From positions 372,001-436,000 of the forward strand of contig JAVLRN010000006.1 in NCBI GenBank assembly GCA_032821775.1: a stretch of DNA of 64,000 nucleotides. Reading direction: 5' to 3'. This document shows, piece after piece, positions 44,343 to 56,486 of the stretch. Position 1 is the first letter of the stretch, and the number at the start of each line of letters is the position of its first letter. The position numbers were made by a program, and so were the translations under genes. The notes beneath the pieces are model-generated. The model was not told where the DNA came from and made no database searches. It saw nothing but the letters and a program-made list of their open reading frames with translations. Source of the stretch: Sanguinoderma infundibulare. Taxonomy: Eukaryota > Basidiomycota > Agaricomycetes > Polyporales > Polyporaceae.

Positions 44343-44540
44343 AATGGAGGCACGAGGACAACCCTTGACGAGCTCGACGCGTAGCAAGACGCACACCAGT
44401 TGGAGGACAAGGCGGAAAGCCAAGGAGAAGCTGAGCGAGAAGCTTGATCAGTACCTGGACGAGAACAGAGCAGACGTGGAGAGGAAAGAAATGCGCGAGG
44501 TCGTTGCCATACCGGTCGAGAAAGGTGCGTGCCGCGACTT
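44343..44540 (+). CDS. Short hypothetical ORF (left copy)
   Basis: 'KAKEKLSEKLDQYLDENRAD' and 'MREVVAIPVEKG' match the right copy at 48950-49200 ('TEKLSEKLDWYLKEVEGPD', 'MHEVVSILVENLKG'). It is helical and charged, and upstream frames are open in both copies but in different phases. It might be the remnant of a small gene divergent from F-box type 1. Weak evidence. Confidence 0.35.
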
Positions 44541-44894
44541 GGAGGAGGGGAGAAGGCAGGAAACGAAACACACTGGGCATACCAACTCCTCTCGCTTGTG
44601 TGTAGTTGAGGCTTGCAATGATTATTCTACTCGGCCGTATGTCTTTATGAGCTTGGTTCGTCCCTTCAGTTAGTCTTTCACTAGACTGGCGTTGTATTGC
44701 TCCCGATTACTCCCATCGTGACCCGTAGAGCACGAGGCTCTCTAACACCGCCTCATCCCAGGTTTGGTTGTCTTGGCGATTCCAGAACTCTGCCTCGCTC
44801 CCTCATCGCATATACTTACCAGCTTGCCACCCGAGAGCCTTTTGGCATCTGTCACCCATCTACATTCATTACCCTCACGCTACCGACTACCAAG

Positions 44895-46093
44895 ATGCTT
44901 GAACGTCTACGCGAACTGAAACGTCGAATTCGCTTGGAATACGTCGGTCTTCCCAAGGTTATTCCTCTCCCACCCTCCTTGTTGCATGCACTGACGTACC
45001 CACCCGGACTACTATGTAGATGTCAGTGGGCCACAAGTCGCAATGCCTCATGACTCGCCTCCCTGTCGAACTGTTGGAGTACATCTTCGCTCTCGCATGC
45101 ATGGACGGAGGCTACACGGGATGCTCCCTCTCCCGTGTCTCCCGTTCCGTTAGGAAAGCAGCGCGCGCCGGCCGATTCACCTCCATTTCCCTCCACTCAA
45201 GGTCCCCCCAGCAGCTATCCCGACTCGTATCATTCTTGTCTACAGAATGTGCCGATGCAAAGGCGACAGGACTCTCCCCGCCGAAAGTCAGGCACCTCTA
45301 CCTGGAGACCGCCAAATGCGATGGCGGGCCTCCACAGGAGGCATACGACCAGGATGCGCTCTCCCTCCTCGGACTCGTCGCGCCGGACCTCTGCACCCTG
45401 TTCTTGATACAGGTCCGCCATTACCTTCCCCGCGATGTCGGCAGGATGAGCTTCCCGCAGTTGCGAGAGCTCACAGTCTATGGCGATGGAGTTCCGTTCA
45501 CCCCATTCTCACTTTCGACGAGCCTCCCTCCCTTTCCGAGCCTTTCTCACTTCCACTTGATGATCGCCGGAGCGTCGAAAATCGGATACCCTCCAGTCTG
45601 CTGCGATCTTCGCCAGTGGGCAGAACGCGCACCGTGCACCACGCACCTTCGTCTCTCCAACCTATCTGGGTCCATTGAACTCTCTGTCGATATAGCCGAT
45701 AAGTCAGATGTATTCCATCCAGAGTATACCCCCTCACGGTTTTATCCGTTTGTAGCGGAAGGCGATGAAGCGGGACCGGCACGCCCATGTTTGAACCACC
45801 TCGAGCTCCTTATTATGCAACCGCGCGCTCCCCCGCCTCCCGGTGGCTGGTGCGGGACGCCGCGTATGCAATACGCCTCATTTTGCGCGAGCCTCCATCA
45901 CATACAGAGCGTCGCGACGTTCCGAGTCGGTCTTGGACCATTCGTCCCGGCGAAGGATCTCTCCGAGAAGAAGCTGGAGTGCGCCGCGCGTCGCGATTGG
46001 CGGAACCGGCTAGGGGGTGGGGCTGGCTGCTGGGAGGTGGATGAGTCTTGGTTCACGGAGAACTCCTTCCTGCGTACTATGAACAAAGCGTAG
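44895..46093 (+). CDS. F-box type 2 protein, copy 2
   Basis: Exons 44895-44957 and 45020-46093 give 378 codons. Residues about 30-60 hold the F-box ('RLPVELLEYIFALACMDGG', 'CSLSRVSRSVRKAA'). Leu-rich segments follow ('VRHLYLE', 'FPQLRELTVYGDG', 'HLRLSNLSG', 'LNHLELLIMQ'). The end is CWEVDESWFTENSF...MNKA. Residues from 45699-45755 (57 nt) derive from what is an intron in copy 1, with ATAAGT in place of the GTGAGT donor, read in frame. SCF-type ubiquitin ligase role inferred from family. Confidence 0.85.
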
Positions 46094-46770
46094 TGTAACC
46101 CTCGGTCAAAACCGCGGTTGAGCACGGTCGTGTGCGTGACCTCCAAGAGTGCCTTTCCCCTTAGTACTAGCTTGAAGCGTACGGCACTACTGACAGATCG
46201 GTGGAATCGGCGGGAATGGCGGCATCCGGTGCGAGTTGGAGTTACTGAACGCTTGCTGGTACCTCGTCCTTCGACTGCCCCATCAACTTGTTGCGGATGA
46301 CCTAGGATCCTACAACACCCAAATACTATCTTCCCCTGCTCTCTGAGAAAGCGATTCGGGACCATGTTGGAAGCGACTGTATGAGCGAAACCCAGAGAAT
46401 GGACTACACGCTGAATAGTGAGGGGATGCGATAAGGGGTATATGCGGAGCGAAAGTACGGTGGAGAGTTGATTGGGCACCCACACTTCGATGTGGCCGCT
46501 ACAGCATGACTCTAGCGTAGAACCAAACGGCGATAACGTAGTAGCACGACCACAACACTGTGTAGTCAGGGTAAAGTAACAAGTAAAACCTGTATCACAA
46601 GGGAAATAGGATCTGTCCATATCCAGCGAAGAGAACGCGTGTCGGGGTGCGCATCGATAGTCGCTTCAACCGTGCAGGAAAACGGTAATACCTCTCACGG
46701 TGTACTGTCCTTCATGAGGGTAGAAAATCACCTGCAATACCGAAGGTCAGCCCTGCTGGACGGCCATTTG

Positions 46771-48544
46771 TCACTTCGACGGACATACAACAAAAACCAC
46801 GCCATCCTCCGTCGCAACCACGTCCTCGAACCTGACGAATTCAGACTTCTGACCCACCGCGTTTTTCATCGTGTCCTTGAGGCGAGCCACCCGATGCGTG
46901 ACTCGATAAGGAAGTGTGCCGAAGTTCCCAGGCGATGACAGCGACCGTGATTCCTCGAGGGGCAGGATGAGGCTTGGAATCTGGGCCCTTTCCTTGTCGC
47001 TGTCTGCCTGCCGTCCGTCAAGGTTCACGAATGGGTGGACATCGAAAGTGAGGAGATCGAATGCGTGTGTGTCGCCGCGAGTAAAGCATAGGACAGCTCT
47101 GGAACCGCAGACCGATATGTTACGAGGCTGCTTGGTAAGACGCACACATTGCACGCCATCGCTGCCCCAAGCATCCCAATGGATCGTCAGGGGCGCTGCT
47201 TGATCTGAATCTTTGTTGAAGCGCAAGATGGTCGCCGCGGACAAGAGGCTCGAGACGGGGATCAAGAACAGCAGCTCTTCGGGGACATATCTTCCGGGGC
47301 CAAATGTAGGACGGGGCGTCACCGGTCGAAGTTGATATGTTATGGCGACGATCCGCAGAGCAGGATCTGGAAGGAATGCCGAAGACCCAGAAGAGACCGC
47401 GAGGGATGGATGAGGGACGGAAGGTGCAGAGGTCTGGACGTCGAACAAGCGCCCGACGTACCATCCGGGGTTTAAAGGTGGGAATTGCAGCACGGCACTA
47501 GAGGGGCCATGGGGATCGATGTTATGGATGGTGATGTGGTCTCCCACATGGAGTATGTTGCATTCGTCGAGCAGGCAGAATTCGGATCTTCCACGCCTGT
47601 TCCGATGCTGTCGTTACGACTTATCAGTAAGACGAAATAATGGCCGAAAAGAGTGCCGTGGTACTTACGTCCCAGACGACCTGTCCGGTTTTCCAGTTCC
47701 ACACGCGCACGTAAGTTGCATCAATCGTCCCACGAATGGCCCAAGCTATCAGATCGCCATGGATCTGGGCCGTGTCCGGGTTGTAGAGCTCACGGACACC
47801 GGTGCCGGTGCCGTCAATGTGGAGAGTGGGCTGCGCAGCTAGTGGATGAGGTTGACCGCTTGCGATAGAATACAGGCGACACCTCCCAGACCAAGTGTTG
47901 CTATGGACGACAACGTCAGAATGACCCGACCCACAATTAATGCCGGAGAGTGTTTACCTGACTTCGTCCTCGTCAATCCCAAAGATTACTAGCAGATCCT
48001 GGGAGGAGGCCACGCAGCCGCAACGAAACGCTGGATCGTGGACATCGTTCTCGGGGCTGACTGTCCAACTTCGCTCGGCCACTGCTCGCTGTTCAGAAGC
48101 TGGACGAACGATCCAGGCTTGTCCGTCCTTTCGGAGAAGCACGACGTCTCGGGAGTCTAGGATCCAATGCGCGTAGTCGTCACCATCGAAAATAGGATGT
48201 CCAAATCCGGGGACGGTGAACAGCAACGCAGTTGGGGACTCGCGCTCTTGCAGGAACGTGCGGAGCTTTGCCAGGCGATCGGCGTAGGTTAGGTCGGACC
48301 GATTCCCATCGATCATGCCCGCTTTCCCGAGTTCAAGCTTGTATTGCAACACGATAGCATCGTCGATGATTTTAGACAGCGTGCGGCAGACCTGGTATGT
48401 TCAGTGTTGAGCCGCATTGTTGGCTTCGGTTTCGAAGAGACGCACCTTCTTGCAGTTTAGGATGTTTCCGGCATCGAGGTTGTACAGTACACGAATCCAG
48501 ATCTCTTCTGGCAGCACGTCCAATATATTATACCGAATACACAT
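46771..48544 (-). CDS. F-box type 1 protein, intact copy
   Basis: Four exons: 48544-48446, 48391-47958, 47900-47669 and 47607-46771. They give 533 codons. An N-terminal F-box-like motif ('LDVLPEEIWIRVLYNLDAGN') spans the first intron into 'VCRTLSKIIDDAIVLQYKLE', the typical layout of a large agaricomycete F-box family. Later segments ('LAKLRTF', 'YVRVWNWKTGQVVW', 'ILHVGDHITIHNIDPHGPS') suggest a beta-propeller-like C-terminal region, as in relatives of this family. It serves as the empty-site reference for the transposon insertion in its twin. Confidence 0.88.
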
Positions 48545-48949
48545 GATGAGAGTAGGAGAGAAAAGACTGGCAGAGATTGCGTGGCGACTCAGAACTTAGA
48601 AGCTGGAGCCACTCTGCAGCCTTCCTCAAGCGCCCATTGTTGCCGGGGGCGTCTAAACGCCACCCGCTCCCACTCGAACTACCACCACTCTGCTTGCTCT
48701 TCCTGCTTTCTGGATGCTTTGTTGATCAGTCTGCAGCTTTGTTGATCTGCTATCTCTCTCCAGTAACCGTGACGTATCGCTTATTTGGTTCAAATCACGT
48801 CCCAACATCGCAGAGTGCCGGCACTCGGCGTAAAGGTAATCACCAGGTGGCTCCTGCGACATGCCCCGATTCCGAGGTAAGTAAGTGCATGTTTGCGTCC
48901 AGTAATTACATTTCTCCTGCTAATCTCTTCGCAGGTCGCTCTTCTCCTG

Positions 48950-49210
48950 AAAGGATTGCAGCTATGCGATTTGAAGCTCTCGCAAATGCAGGCGCGCCTC
49001 ATGGCGACCCTCGACGAGCTCGGCGCATCGCAAAACGCGCACCAGTCGGAGCTCAAGGCGGATGGCGTGCAACGGAGAAGCTGAGCGAGAAACTGGATTG
49101 GTACCTCAAGGAAGTGGAGGGGCCAGACGCGAAGACAGATGAGATGCATGAGGTCGTTTCGATACTGGTCGAGAACTTGAAAGGTGCGTGTCTTAACTCG
49201 GAGGAGAGAA
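48950..49210 (+). CDS. Short hypothetical ORF (right copy)
   Basis: After an intron-like stretch (GTAAGTGC...CTTCGCAG ending at about 48933) the frame 'SPERIAAMRFEALANAGAPH' ... 'TEKLSEKLDWYLKEVEG' 'ILVENLKG' is open and partly conserved in the left copy. Charged helical; no family known. A competing frame ('LQLCDLKLSQMQARLMATLD') overlaps it. Confidence 0.35.
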
Positions 49211-49623
49211 TGGGCGCGAATCGAACGCACCTAGCACTCGCACCTACTCCGCCGTTCGCCTGTATTCAAGGCTTGCAATACGCATTCTTATTATGCTTTT
49301 GCCTGTATGTGCTTGGCGCGTCCTCTGGCCTCTGCTAGTAGTATTGGGAACGGCCAGAGTCTCGGGAACATGGTTGAGCTCGGAGGAGCACTCATCTCCA
49401 AGGAAGAGTCAGCAGGCTCTGGAAGGACTGTAGAATAGACGGCACCGTTGTATGGACATTGGACGATTCCGACGTATGTTGATTGCACAAACCCACTGGC
49501 ATATTGTACTAGTACATTGACCATGAAAACATATTTTATTGGTGGTGGACCAGCCCGGTTCGAAGCTCAAAACGGTATCCTTCAAGGACTCCGAGAGTTA
49601 TCTTTAATCGTCCAAGCCAATCC

Positions 49624-51176
49624 TTACTTGAGCGTGGCAAAGCCGACCGAATTGCTCTCAAACGAAAACGCAGTGTACACGTTCTTCATGAAGCTGCGAT
49701 AAAAGAGGACCGAGTCAGCAATCGTCACCTCGGACGTTGCGTACGAGATGTATTCACCTGTCGCCGAGCAACCAGACGTTAGTCCCAAGCCCAAGATCGC
49801 GTCCGAGAATGGCGCCAACGCAGCGGTTGTTGCCAATCGTGCCGAGGTTGAAGCTAGCAGGACGAATGGTCAACATCGCCTGCACAGCGAGTGCATTGTA
49901 CAGAAAAGAAGAGCTCACTTCTGGGGGGAGATCGTCCACGGCTTGCCGCCGCCCCAGCTGAAGGCCACGTTCGACGGGGTGTTGGCGCAGGGGAACGAGT
50001 AAAAGCCCACTTTCGCGTCATACACCGCCCAGCCAGGAATCTTGGTATAAAACTGAGCGACCGCACTCGGGGGACCGTAGATGAGAGTGGTGCCCGAGTC
50101 GACAACGGTCGAGATATTGGAGATCACCGCCTGTTTCGCAATCGTCAGTTCACGGGCTACGCGAGTCTAGATGGCAGGTACACTCACGGTGGACCCGAGT
50201 GAAAGCTGACCGCTACCGAGCTGCCAGAATCCGGTGTTGCCGGAGATGTTGTGATACTCGGGGCTGCCGGTGTACAGACCGGTGTTGGTACCGCCGATGT
50301 AAAGCTCAGAGCCAGACTTGGCGAGCTTCATCCCAAACACGGCTTGCTTGATCGCACCCTGCGCCTTCACGCTGTTCACGAACGGGGGCTGGCGGAGGCT
50401 CGAGAGGGACTGGTACGCCATGCCGAGGATGCCATCGATCGGCTCTGATCCGAACGAGGATGAGAGGGAGGTAACAGCGGATAATGCCTGGTTTTTGGCA
50501 GTGATCCCGCCCACAACGACGGTGTCAGAGTAAATGGGGCCCGAGACGGTCGAGCCGTCGCCGTATAAGATACTGAATGTGCCGGGGAGTGATTTGCTCG
50601 TCGAAGACGCCTTGGCGCTGTACTTGTGCTTGGAAGAGCAGGCACTTGCCGTGCAATTGATGGAAGGGAACCAGAGGTCGGAGGACCCGGCTGCGAGAAC
50701 AGGTCAGTGTCATATCCCGAACGGCGGGATAAATGGGGACGTACTGTCAAAATCAATGTAGAACTGCTTCAAAGGCGTGCCGACATTGATGTTGCCTGCC
50801 CAGAGCAGATCGTTCTGCTCGTCGTTGAGAGGCACAGACTGGCGACGCTCTGGAGCAGAGTAGCTCATGGGGAGCTTGATCTCTGCGCCCTCATTGAAGG
50901 CCTCTCGGCCGACGTTCGTCTCGATATTCTTCAAGTTGGTGATGTGCTTGCTACACGGCGTGTTAGCTTGCACGTCGACGGAGATGTAATAAGGTGTGCA
51001 TACTTGTGGTCGCGAACGACCTGGCGAATGGCCTTGGCATGATCGAATGTGCCATTGCAGTCCGTAAGCGCACTGCGCTTGTGAAAGGGAATGCGAACAC
51101 CGAAGTCCTCCACGACCGGGCTAGCCGTCGCATGGAGGACAAGAGCAAGAGTGACAAAGGAAAGCTTGCTGTACAT
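49624..51176 (-). CDS. Secreted aspartic protease (A1, polyporopepsin-like)
   Basis: Six exons, 51176-51004, 50950-50745, 50690-50188, 50130-49919, 49853-49758 and 49693-49624, give 419 codons. A signal peptide (MYSKLSFVTLALVLHATASP) and a propeptide with basic residues come first. The mature enzyme has the first catalytic motif 'FDTGSSDLWFPS' (its Asp codon is split by an intron), the flap 'LYGDGSTVSG', the second catalytic motif 'VDSGTTL', and ends 'SFMKNVYTAFSFESNSVGFA'. It is an extracellular acid endopeptidase. Length and motifs are complete, and a TATA-type box lies 92 nt upstream. A relic of the same gene is at 780-1262. Confidence 0.93.
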
Positions 51177-51267
51177 GTTGACGACTACTGCGAGTATTGC
51201 GAAGTGATGGGATGCTTGGGATAGGGAGTGCGTTCGATGATGGGACCTTCGCCTCGAAAACGGGGGC

Positions 51268-51275
51268 AATTTATA
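51268..51275 (-). promoter_or_regulatory. TATA box of the aspartic protease
   Basis: TATAAATT on the minus strand, about 92 nt upstream of the start codon at 51176. Spacing and sequence fit a strong fungal core promoter. Confidence 0.6.
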
Positions 51276-51279
51276 CCCC

Positions 51280-52371
51280 AGACGCCTTCTTCTATGCACA
51301 GACGTGGCTGCTGGACTTCGGATTTTTTTCGCGAAGTCCACCGCCGAACATCGCTGTGCAGTTCTCTTGCCAACTGGCCCTGGGTGGAACGGCAATATCC
51401 TGCACAGAATACCAGGCATAATATTTATTTGGTCGTCGGTCGGAAAGCGTGCCGTGACTTGGATCGGAAGAGGAACACCTGCCGGCACCGTGAGCCAGAC
51501 CTCGGAGCAGTAGTCGGGTTTGAAACGCACCCTTGAAATGATGGTATCGAATGCGGTTAAGCATGCTGGGCCGGTCCCGTTCAATATTGTTCACTCGCTC
51601 GTGTTACACCAGCGAAGAGAGTGTTGTCGCGTGATGGAAATCAGATCAAGTGAGAACTTTTTCCCAGAGCGAGAGCGAGTGCAGGACAGAGCTTCCACGC
51701 GAAACGGACTACTAACCGCCTGAAAGAGGTACTGCGTCCAATTTTCCTGCGAACTTCTTGCAGGCATGCGCCCAGCCGTGCAGGAGCGGCTCGCTGGCGC
51801 TCGGCTACCACGAGTCGAACGAGAGGCCCCGGAACGGTGCTGGCGAATCGCGATCCTGTTCCGCCCCTGCGGTATCCATTAGATTTTGGTCAGCCTGGGA
51901 TGGATTGAAATGCAAGAGGAACTTACTTGGATTCAAAGATGTCTTGGGTGGATCTAGAACCGCCGCTCCACAAATCGAGCGCGGCCCTCACCTCTGGACA
52001 AGGTCACGTCCGTGTGACATCGGCGAGCATGTGCTCTGTGACATACGCGTCCATGCTGCTCTCGCGGGGAGGTATGGGCAGATCCTTGGGTCCGCGAACC
52101 GCACTAGGAAATGCTCGTGGCACACGCGCGGAATGCCCTCATCGCGGGCCGCACGGTGGAGGTCATGCACGAGGGTGCGTGGCCGACTGCCGTTAAGAGA
52201 AGCCAAGAAGCCAGTCCATCACCAACGATCAGACCAGTTGGGATTTGTTCCTGCTTCGTTCGTGGCGTTCTGTGGTTGGCCGTACACGCGCGTACGCTAG
52301 GCTGACGCGTCAGGTGATGGTCGTCCGGGATCCCGCCGCTTTTGTCAATGGAAAATAAATGGCGGGGTTGG
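51280..52371. other. Intergenic region between protease and CE16 genes
   Basis: Divergent promoter region. A 180-codon plus-strand ORF (51758-52300) has no family resemblance and no codon-bias support. I see nothing further. Confidence 0.45.
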
Positions 52372-52379
52372 TATATATA
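52372..52379 (+). promoter_or_regulatory. TATA box of the second CE16 gene
   Basis: TATATATA, 63 nt before the ATG at 52435. Confidence 0.6.
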
Positions 52380-52434
52380 CGTGAAGTGTAGCGGGTAGAG
52401 ATGGTAGGCCGTGACTCGTCCACCGTCCTCGAAA

Positions 52435-53648
52435 ATGCTCCGTCAACCGCTAGCTGCCATAGCGCTCGCGGGAAGCTTTGTTCTCCTCGGGTTCGCGGCC
52501 GGGCCGTCCCCAGGACAGATCAAGAACCTCGTCACCTTCGGCGACTCCTACACCGATATCGTGAGCACCGTGCGCTTTTCGAGCTATGATAGAACTGACC
52601 ACTAGTATCAAAATGCAGGATGCCCACGCGGACGGGGGGATAATGTGGCCCGTCTTCGCTTCCCAAGACGGCGACTTCGCTCTCTTCCCGTTTGCCAAGT
52701 CCGGCGCGACCTGCTCCAACAACCTCACCTTCCGCCCATCCCCATCCGTGTTCGAGTCCCAGCTCCCGACCTACTTCGCCGAGAAAGCCAACGGCTCCCT
52801 CGCGGCATTGAAACCCGAGGACACGATTTATACGCTTTGGATCGGGACGAACGACGTTGGGCGGAACGCGCTCCTGACAGGGAGCCAGACCCCAGGCGTT
52901 ACGGTCGTCGACACGGTGACCTGCGCGGTAAACTGGGTCACGACGCTGTACAACAGCGGCGGGCGCAATTTCATCTTCCAGAACGTAAGTATCTAACGCA
53001 AAATACAACGCGACGCGATCTACTCACCTAGACGAACATCCCCGACAGATGATCCCACTCGAGACCACTCCGCTTTACTCCGCACAATCGTACCCAAACC
53101 GGTACTGGACCGCGCAGCGCAACACGACCGAGTGGAACGTCTTCATGAAGGAGTTGACCACATCAGGCAACGCCGTCGCCCGCCTAGAGCTCCAGCTCCT
53201 TGCGCCCACCCTGCACAACGCGCACATCGGTGAGCCACTCGCTTGACTATCAGACATGAAGAAGTACTCACTATATGCGCTGCGCTGCAGGCTTCTTCGA
53301 CTCGCACTCGCTCTTCGCGGACATGTTCGCGCGCCCGCAGCTGTACCTGAACGGGACCGCGCCGCTCAACGTCACCGGCGCCGTGCATGCGTGCGTCTTC
53401 CAGGAAAACGAGAGCACGGGCGACCCGGGCGTGTGCACGGACGCGACGGGGACGACCCAGGACAGCTTCCTCTGGTAGGGTTTCTTCTTCGTTCGGTCGT
53501 CGACTTCCAGCAGCAAGTACTGATGCCACGGGATGGCAACAGGTACGACGAGTTGCACCCGTCTGTGCAGGCGGAGCGGGTCGTGGCGAAGGCAATTTCG
53601 GATGTGATCCACAGGCGATCGGAGAAGTGGATCACTTGGTTATCTTGA
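52435..53648 (+). CDS. Carbohydrate esterase family 16 (GDSL acetylesterase), copy 2
   Basis: Five exons, 52435-52560, 52619-52984, 53049-53229, 53291-53474 and 53543-53648, give 320 codons. I chose the ATG at 52435 because it starts a clean signal peptide (MLRQPLAAIALAGSFVLLGF); an upstream ATG at 52411 would add eight residues. The GDSL blocks 'TFGDSYTD', 'IGTND' and 'DELHPS' are intact. Exons 2, 3 and 5 have exactly the lengths of copy 1 (366, 181, 106 nt). It is a secreted deacetylating enzyme for hemicellulose fragments (family knowledge). Confidence 0.93.
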
Positions 53649-54649
53649 GGGAACGCGGGGGTGGCAGTTGGATGGCTGCAGTAAAAGAGCAAACGCATAT
53701 GCCCGTTGTATCATATAGGACATGGAACTCGAAAGGAAATGAACATGCTCACCTCGGCCTGTACGGACCACCGTTGACCATTCCTTGACACCCTCTTCTA
53801 CACCCAGAGACATGCCTGCGACGCTGTCTGCCAGCAACGACGACTGCTGGCACTACGACGCGCTCCATCCCCCTTCGCTTCCGTTCGCTTCCCACCCCAT
53901 CCAACAGACACAATACACACCCACACGGACCCAAATGGCTTGGATGCGATCGAAAACCAATCGATTGAACAGAGTGGTAAACACGTACATGGCTACATTA
54001 AAGCTTGTCCCTCCAACACGGGCCGCCCCCGACACCAGAGCTGGTCGGTACGATCTTGAGATGAAGGTAGCCGCTCTCCCTCGCGAAAGGTTCAAGACCC
54101 TCCCAGAAGCGTGCCCCGAGTGTGAGTCGAGCCATGGCAGAGAGGATCCCAAATATCAGCCCGCGAGGTGGTAACTTTCGATGAGAGAGAAAATTGCCTC
54201 GCGGCCGCTTAAATACACCCTTCTCAGGCGTCTATACAGACGCCGGGGTTTTTGCTCATTTCCCTAGGCCTCGTTCGGACCCGGACTCCTGCCAATGCCA
54301 GCCTGTCAAGTGCCTATGCATTTATAAACCATAGAACGGTTGCAACGTTCTCACAAGCGGGTCAGCGAGACGCGGCACCTCATCGTTCTTGCAACAGGTA
54401 AGTATGCGATGAGCGCACAACGATAAGGTGACGGCTAGGCTGACCACCGCAAAGTCTTTCTGAAGACATGTATTCGAGCGCTCAGGTACGAACAGGAAGT
54501 GAGAAATGTCGCAATCAGCGTGCATGTCATAATATACCAAGAAATATATCGTCAAGAGTATGCCTGGTGGAGGAAGCGAGTGAGCATGTCGGTGGCCGGG
54601 GCAAGGTAAGCACTCTCGCGCGGCACGCGCACCTTTGCACCTGTATTAA
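53649..54649. other. Intergenic with recurring short module
   Basis: Minus-strand frame near 54040-54150 reads 'ARFWEGLEPFARESGYLHLK' then 'GVGGGPCW', like the one after the first CE16 gene. No complete gene can be built. Confidence 0.4.
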
Positions 54650-56486
54650 CTAACAAGAGTTGACCGTGCTCGACGATTCCTGCCCATTGTGTGCCTCAGG
54701 GTTTGAGGTAGGATCCAGGTCGTCTGGTCTGGATCCCAAGTTCCCGCTGTCTTCCTCTAATTCAGTGGTGGAGAGGTCCAAACGGAAACCGTGTGCCTCC
54801 CCCTCTGCGCTGGCCTCCCCGGGAGCCGCGAGCGAGGAAGTGACGGAGCCGAGAACCTCGTTGAACTCGAGGCTGCGAATCTGGATGGACGAGAGGGAGT
54901 GTTGGTGGGCCTTGCCGTGGGCCGCTTCTTGGAGGTCCATGAGGAAGCGCGAGATGAGGATGGTGGTTATTCTGGATGCAGGTGCGGAGGAGAGTCAACG
55001 AACTGGAACAGTGTGATGGGAAAGGAGGAATGAGCCAGGGCGGACATACGGTTCAGTGAGGTATGTGATGAAGCTCGCGTTATTGCCAGTGGCTTGATCG
55101 TCATCAACCAAAATCTGCATAAAACTTGAGCACAAGTAATGGGGAAATTCACTAAGGTCTAGGCTTACTGAACTCAGGGAGAAAACCAGATGAAGAGTGT
55201 TCGCGATAAGCAAGACACTAGAAGGCCGTCAGCCTCACAAAAAAGAATGCGATTCTCTGCGTCGAATGAACACACATGAAGTATACAACGCCTAGAAATC
55301 AAGAAGTGGAACATTGAATAAAATTATTTATGCTAAGCAGATTCTTTGCTCACCATTTCTGAGGAGGATGCTCGAGAGCGATGTGGTTCTGCCTAACAGC
55401 TTCATCTCCCGGGCGTTCTTATAAGTTGCAGTCCACGTGATGACTACGACTAGTACATCGGATGTGATGAGGCAAACCCGAGACACAAGGGGAACTAGAT
55501 AGAATTGGAGATACAGACTTCAGCCTCTGTCGCACCACGTGGCAGGAACTGGCAGATAATACACACAACTAAAGCAGCAGTGCTCCATTAGTTCAGGAAG
55601 AATAGATCTCCTTGCGATACTGTACTGACGCTTTCTCCATAGTGCCGGTAATGTTGAGTGTTACAGTACACCCAAACTCAGGGTCTACGAAGGTGATCAT
55701 ATAACCCAGCCTTGTCTTCAAATGTGAGTGTTAGCCTAACCTGCCTCTCGCAACAGACCTCTCTATATGCCTCTGAGAGTGACTCACGTAGTTGACAACC
55801 ACGGGCACGAGAGATAGGATGAAGACAAAGGCGGAGAGCGCCCATGACTGAGACCTGAGCACGTACGCTCGTAAGCCAGAGAAAACTGTGGGCACATAGG
55901 AAGCCGTCAATATTCGTACTGTTGAAGATGACTGAGCCAATGGATACGTACTGGCCCACGGAACGTATTGGAGTATCTCCAGGACCTCTAACCCCCAAAC
56001 ATATGCTTTACAACTGGACTGTTGGTGAGCTCAGGTGATATTTGGAGGCCTGCCAATCCCTTACCCCTACAGTCAAGTGAGCTCGGCAGGCGTTGACGAC
56101 ATAAAGGAACAGGACGCACCGCAGTAGTTGGAATGGACGGCCACGGCAAATTGACCACATTGTACATCAAGGGTACGCAACGGTTGAGGAAAAAGAGAAT
56201 CGACGAGACGGTCTTTTTACGCCTCCAGAAGAGGTCGATATCTTTACCGAAGGTGATGATGAAATCATACACCACAATGGCTGTCCATCATCGACCATGG
56301 CTTCAGCATGAACACGGACAGGCTGAGTCTGAGCAACATCTTGTGGGGCACTCACTCATCCCGACGAACGTAAAGTAACTCCCTATTTGACTGGAGAACA
56401 TGGGGTAAGTACATGGTGGATTTGAAAAGCAATACTCACAAGCTATCATATGCAGCGATAAGCTCAGCCGCATTGGAATTCGACAT
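54650..56486 (-). CDS. DUF6533-type multi-pass membrane protein
   Basis: The start is at 56486 (MSNSNAAELIAAYDS). Supported pieces in order: a short exon 'QIGSYFTFVG', then 'VVYDFIITFGKDIDLFWRRK' with the conserved entry helix of DUF6533, 'LNRCVPLMYNVVNLPW', 'TVFSGLRAYVLRSQSWALSA', 'LVVVITWTATYKNAREM', 'VLLIANTLHLVFSLSS', 'ILVDDDQATGNNASF' and 'TILISRFLMDLQEAAHG', with a Ser/Glu-rich cytoplasmic tail ending at 54650. About seven hydrophobic helices. Agaricomycetes have large families of these seven-helix proteins of unknown function. Introns are numerous and I did not fix every junction, especially 56100-55700. One or two lesions cannot be excluded. Confidence 0.72.

Noticed and set aside
51758..52300. 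180-codon plus-strand ORF upstream of the second CE16 gene
   Set aside because: No recognisable motif, many Arg/Ser/Cys as in random GC-rich frames, and it overlaps the promoter region.
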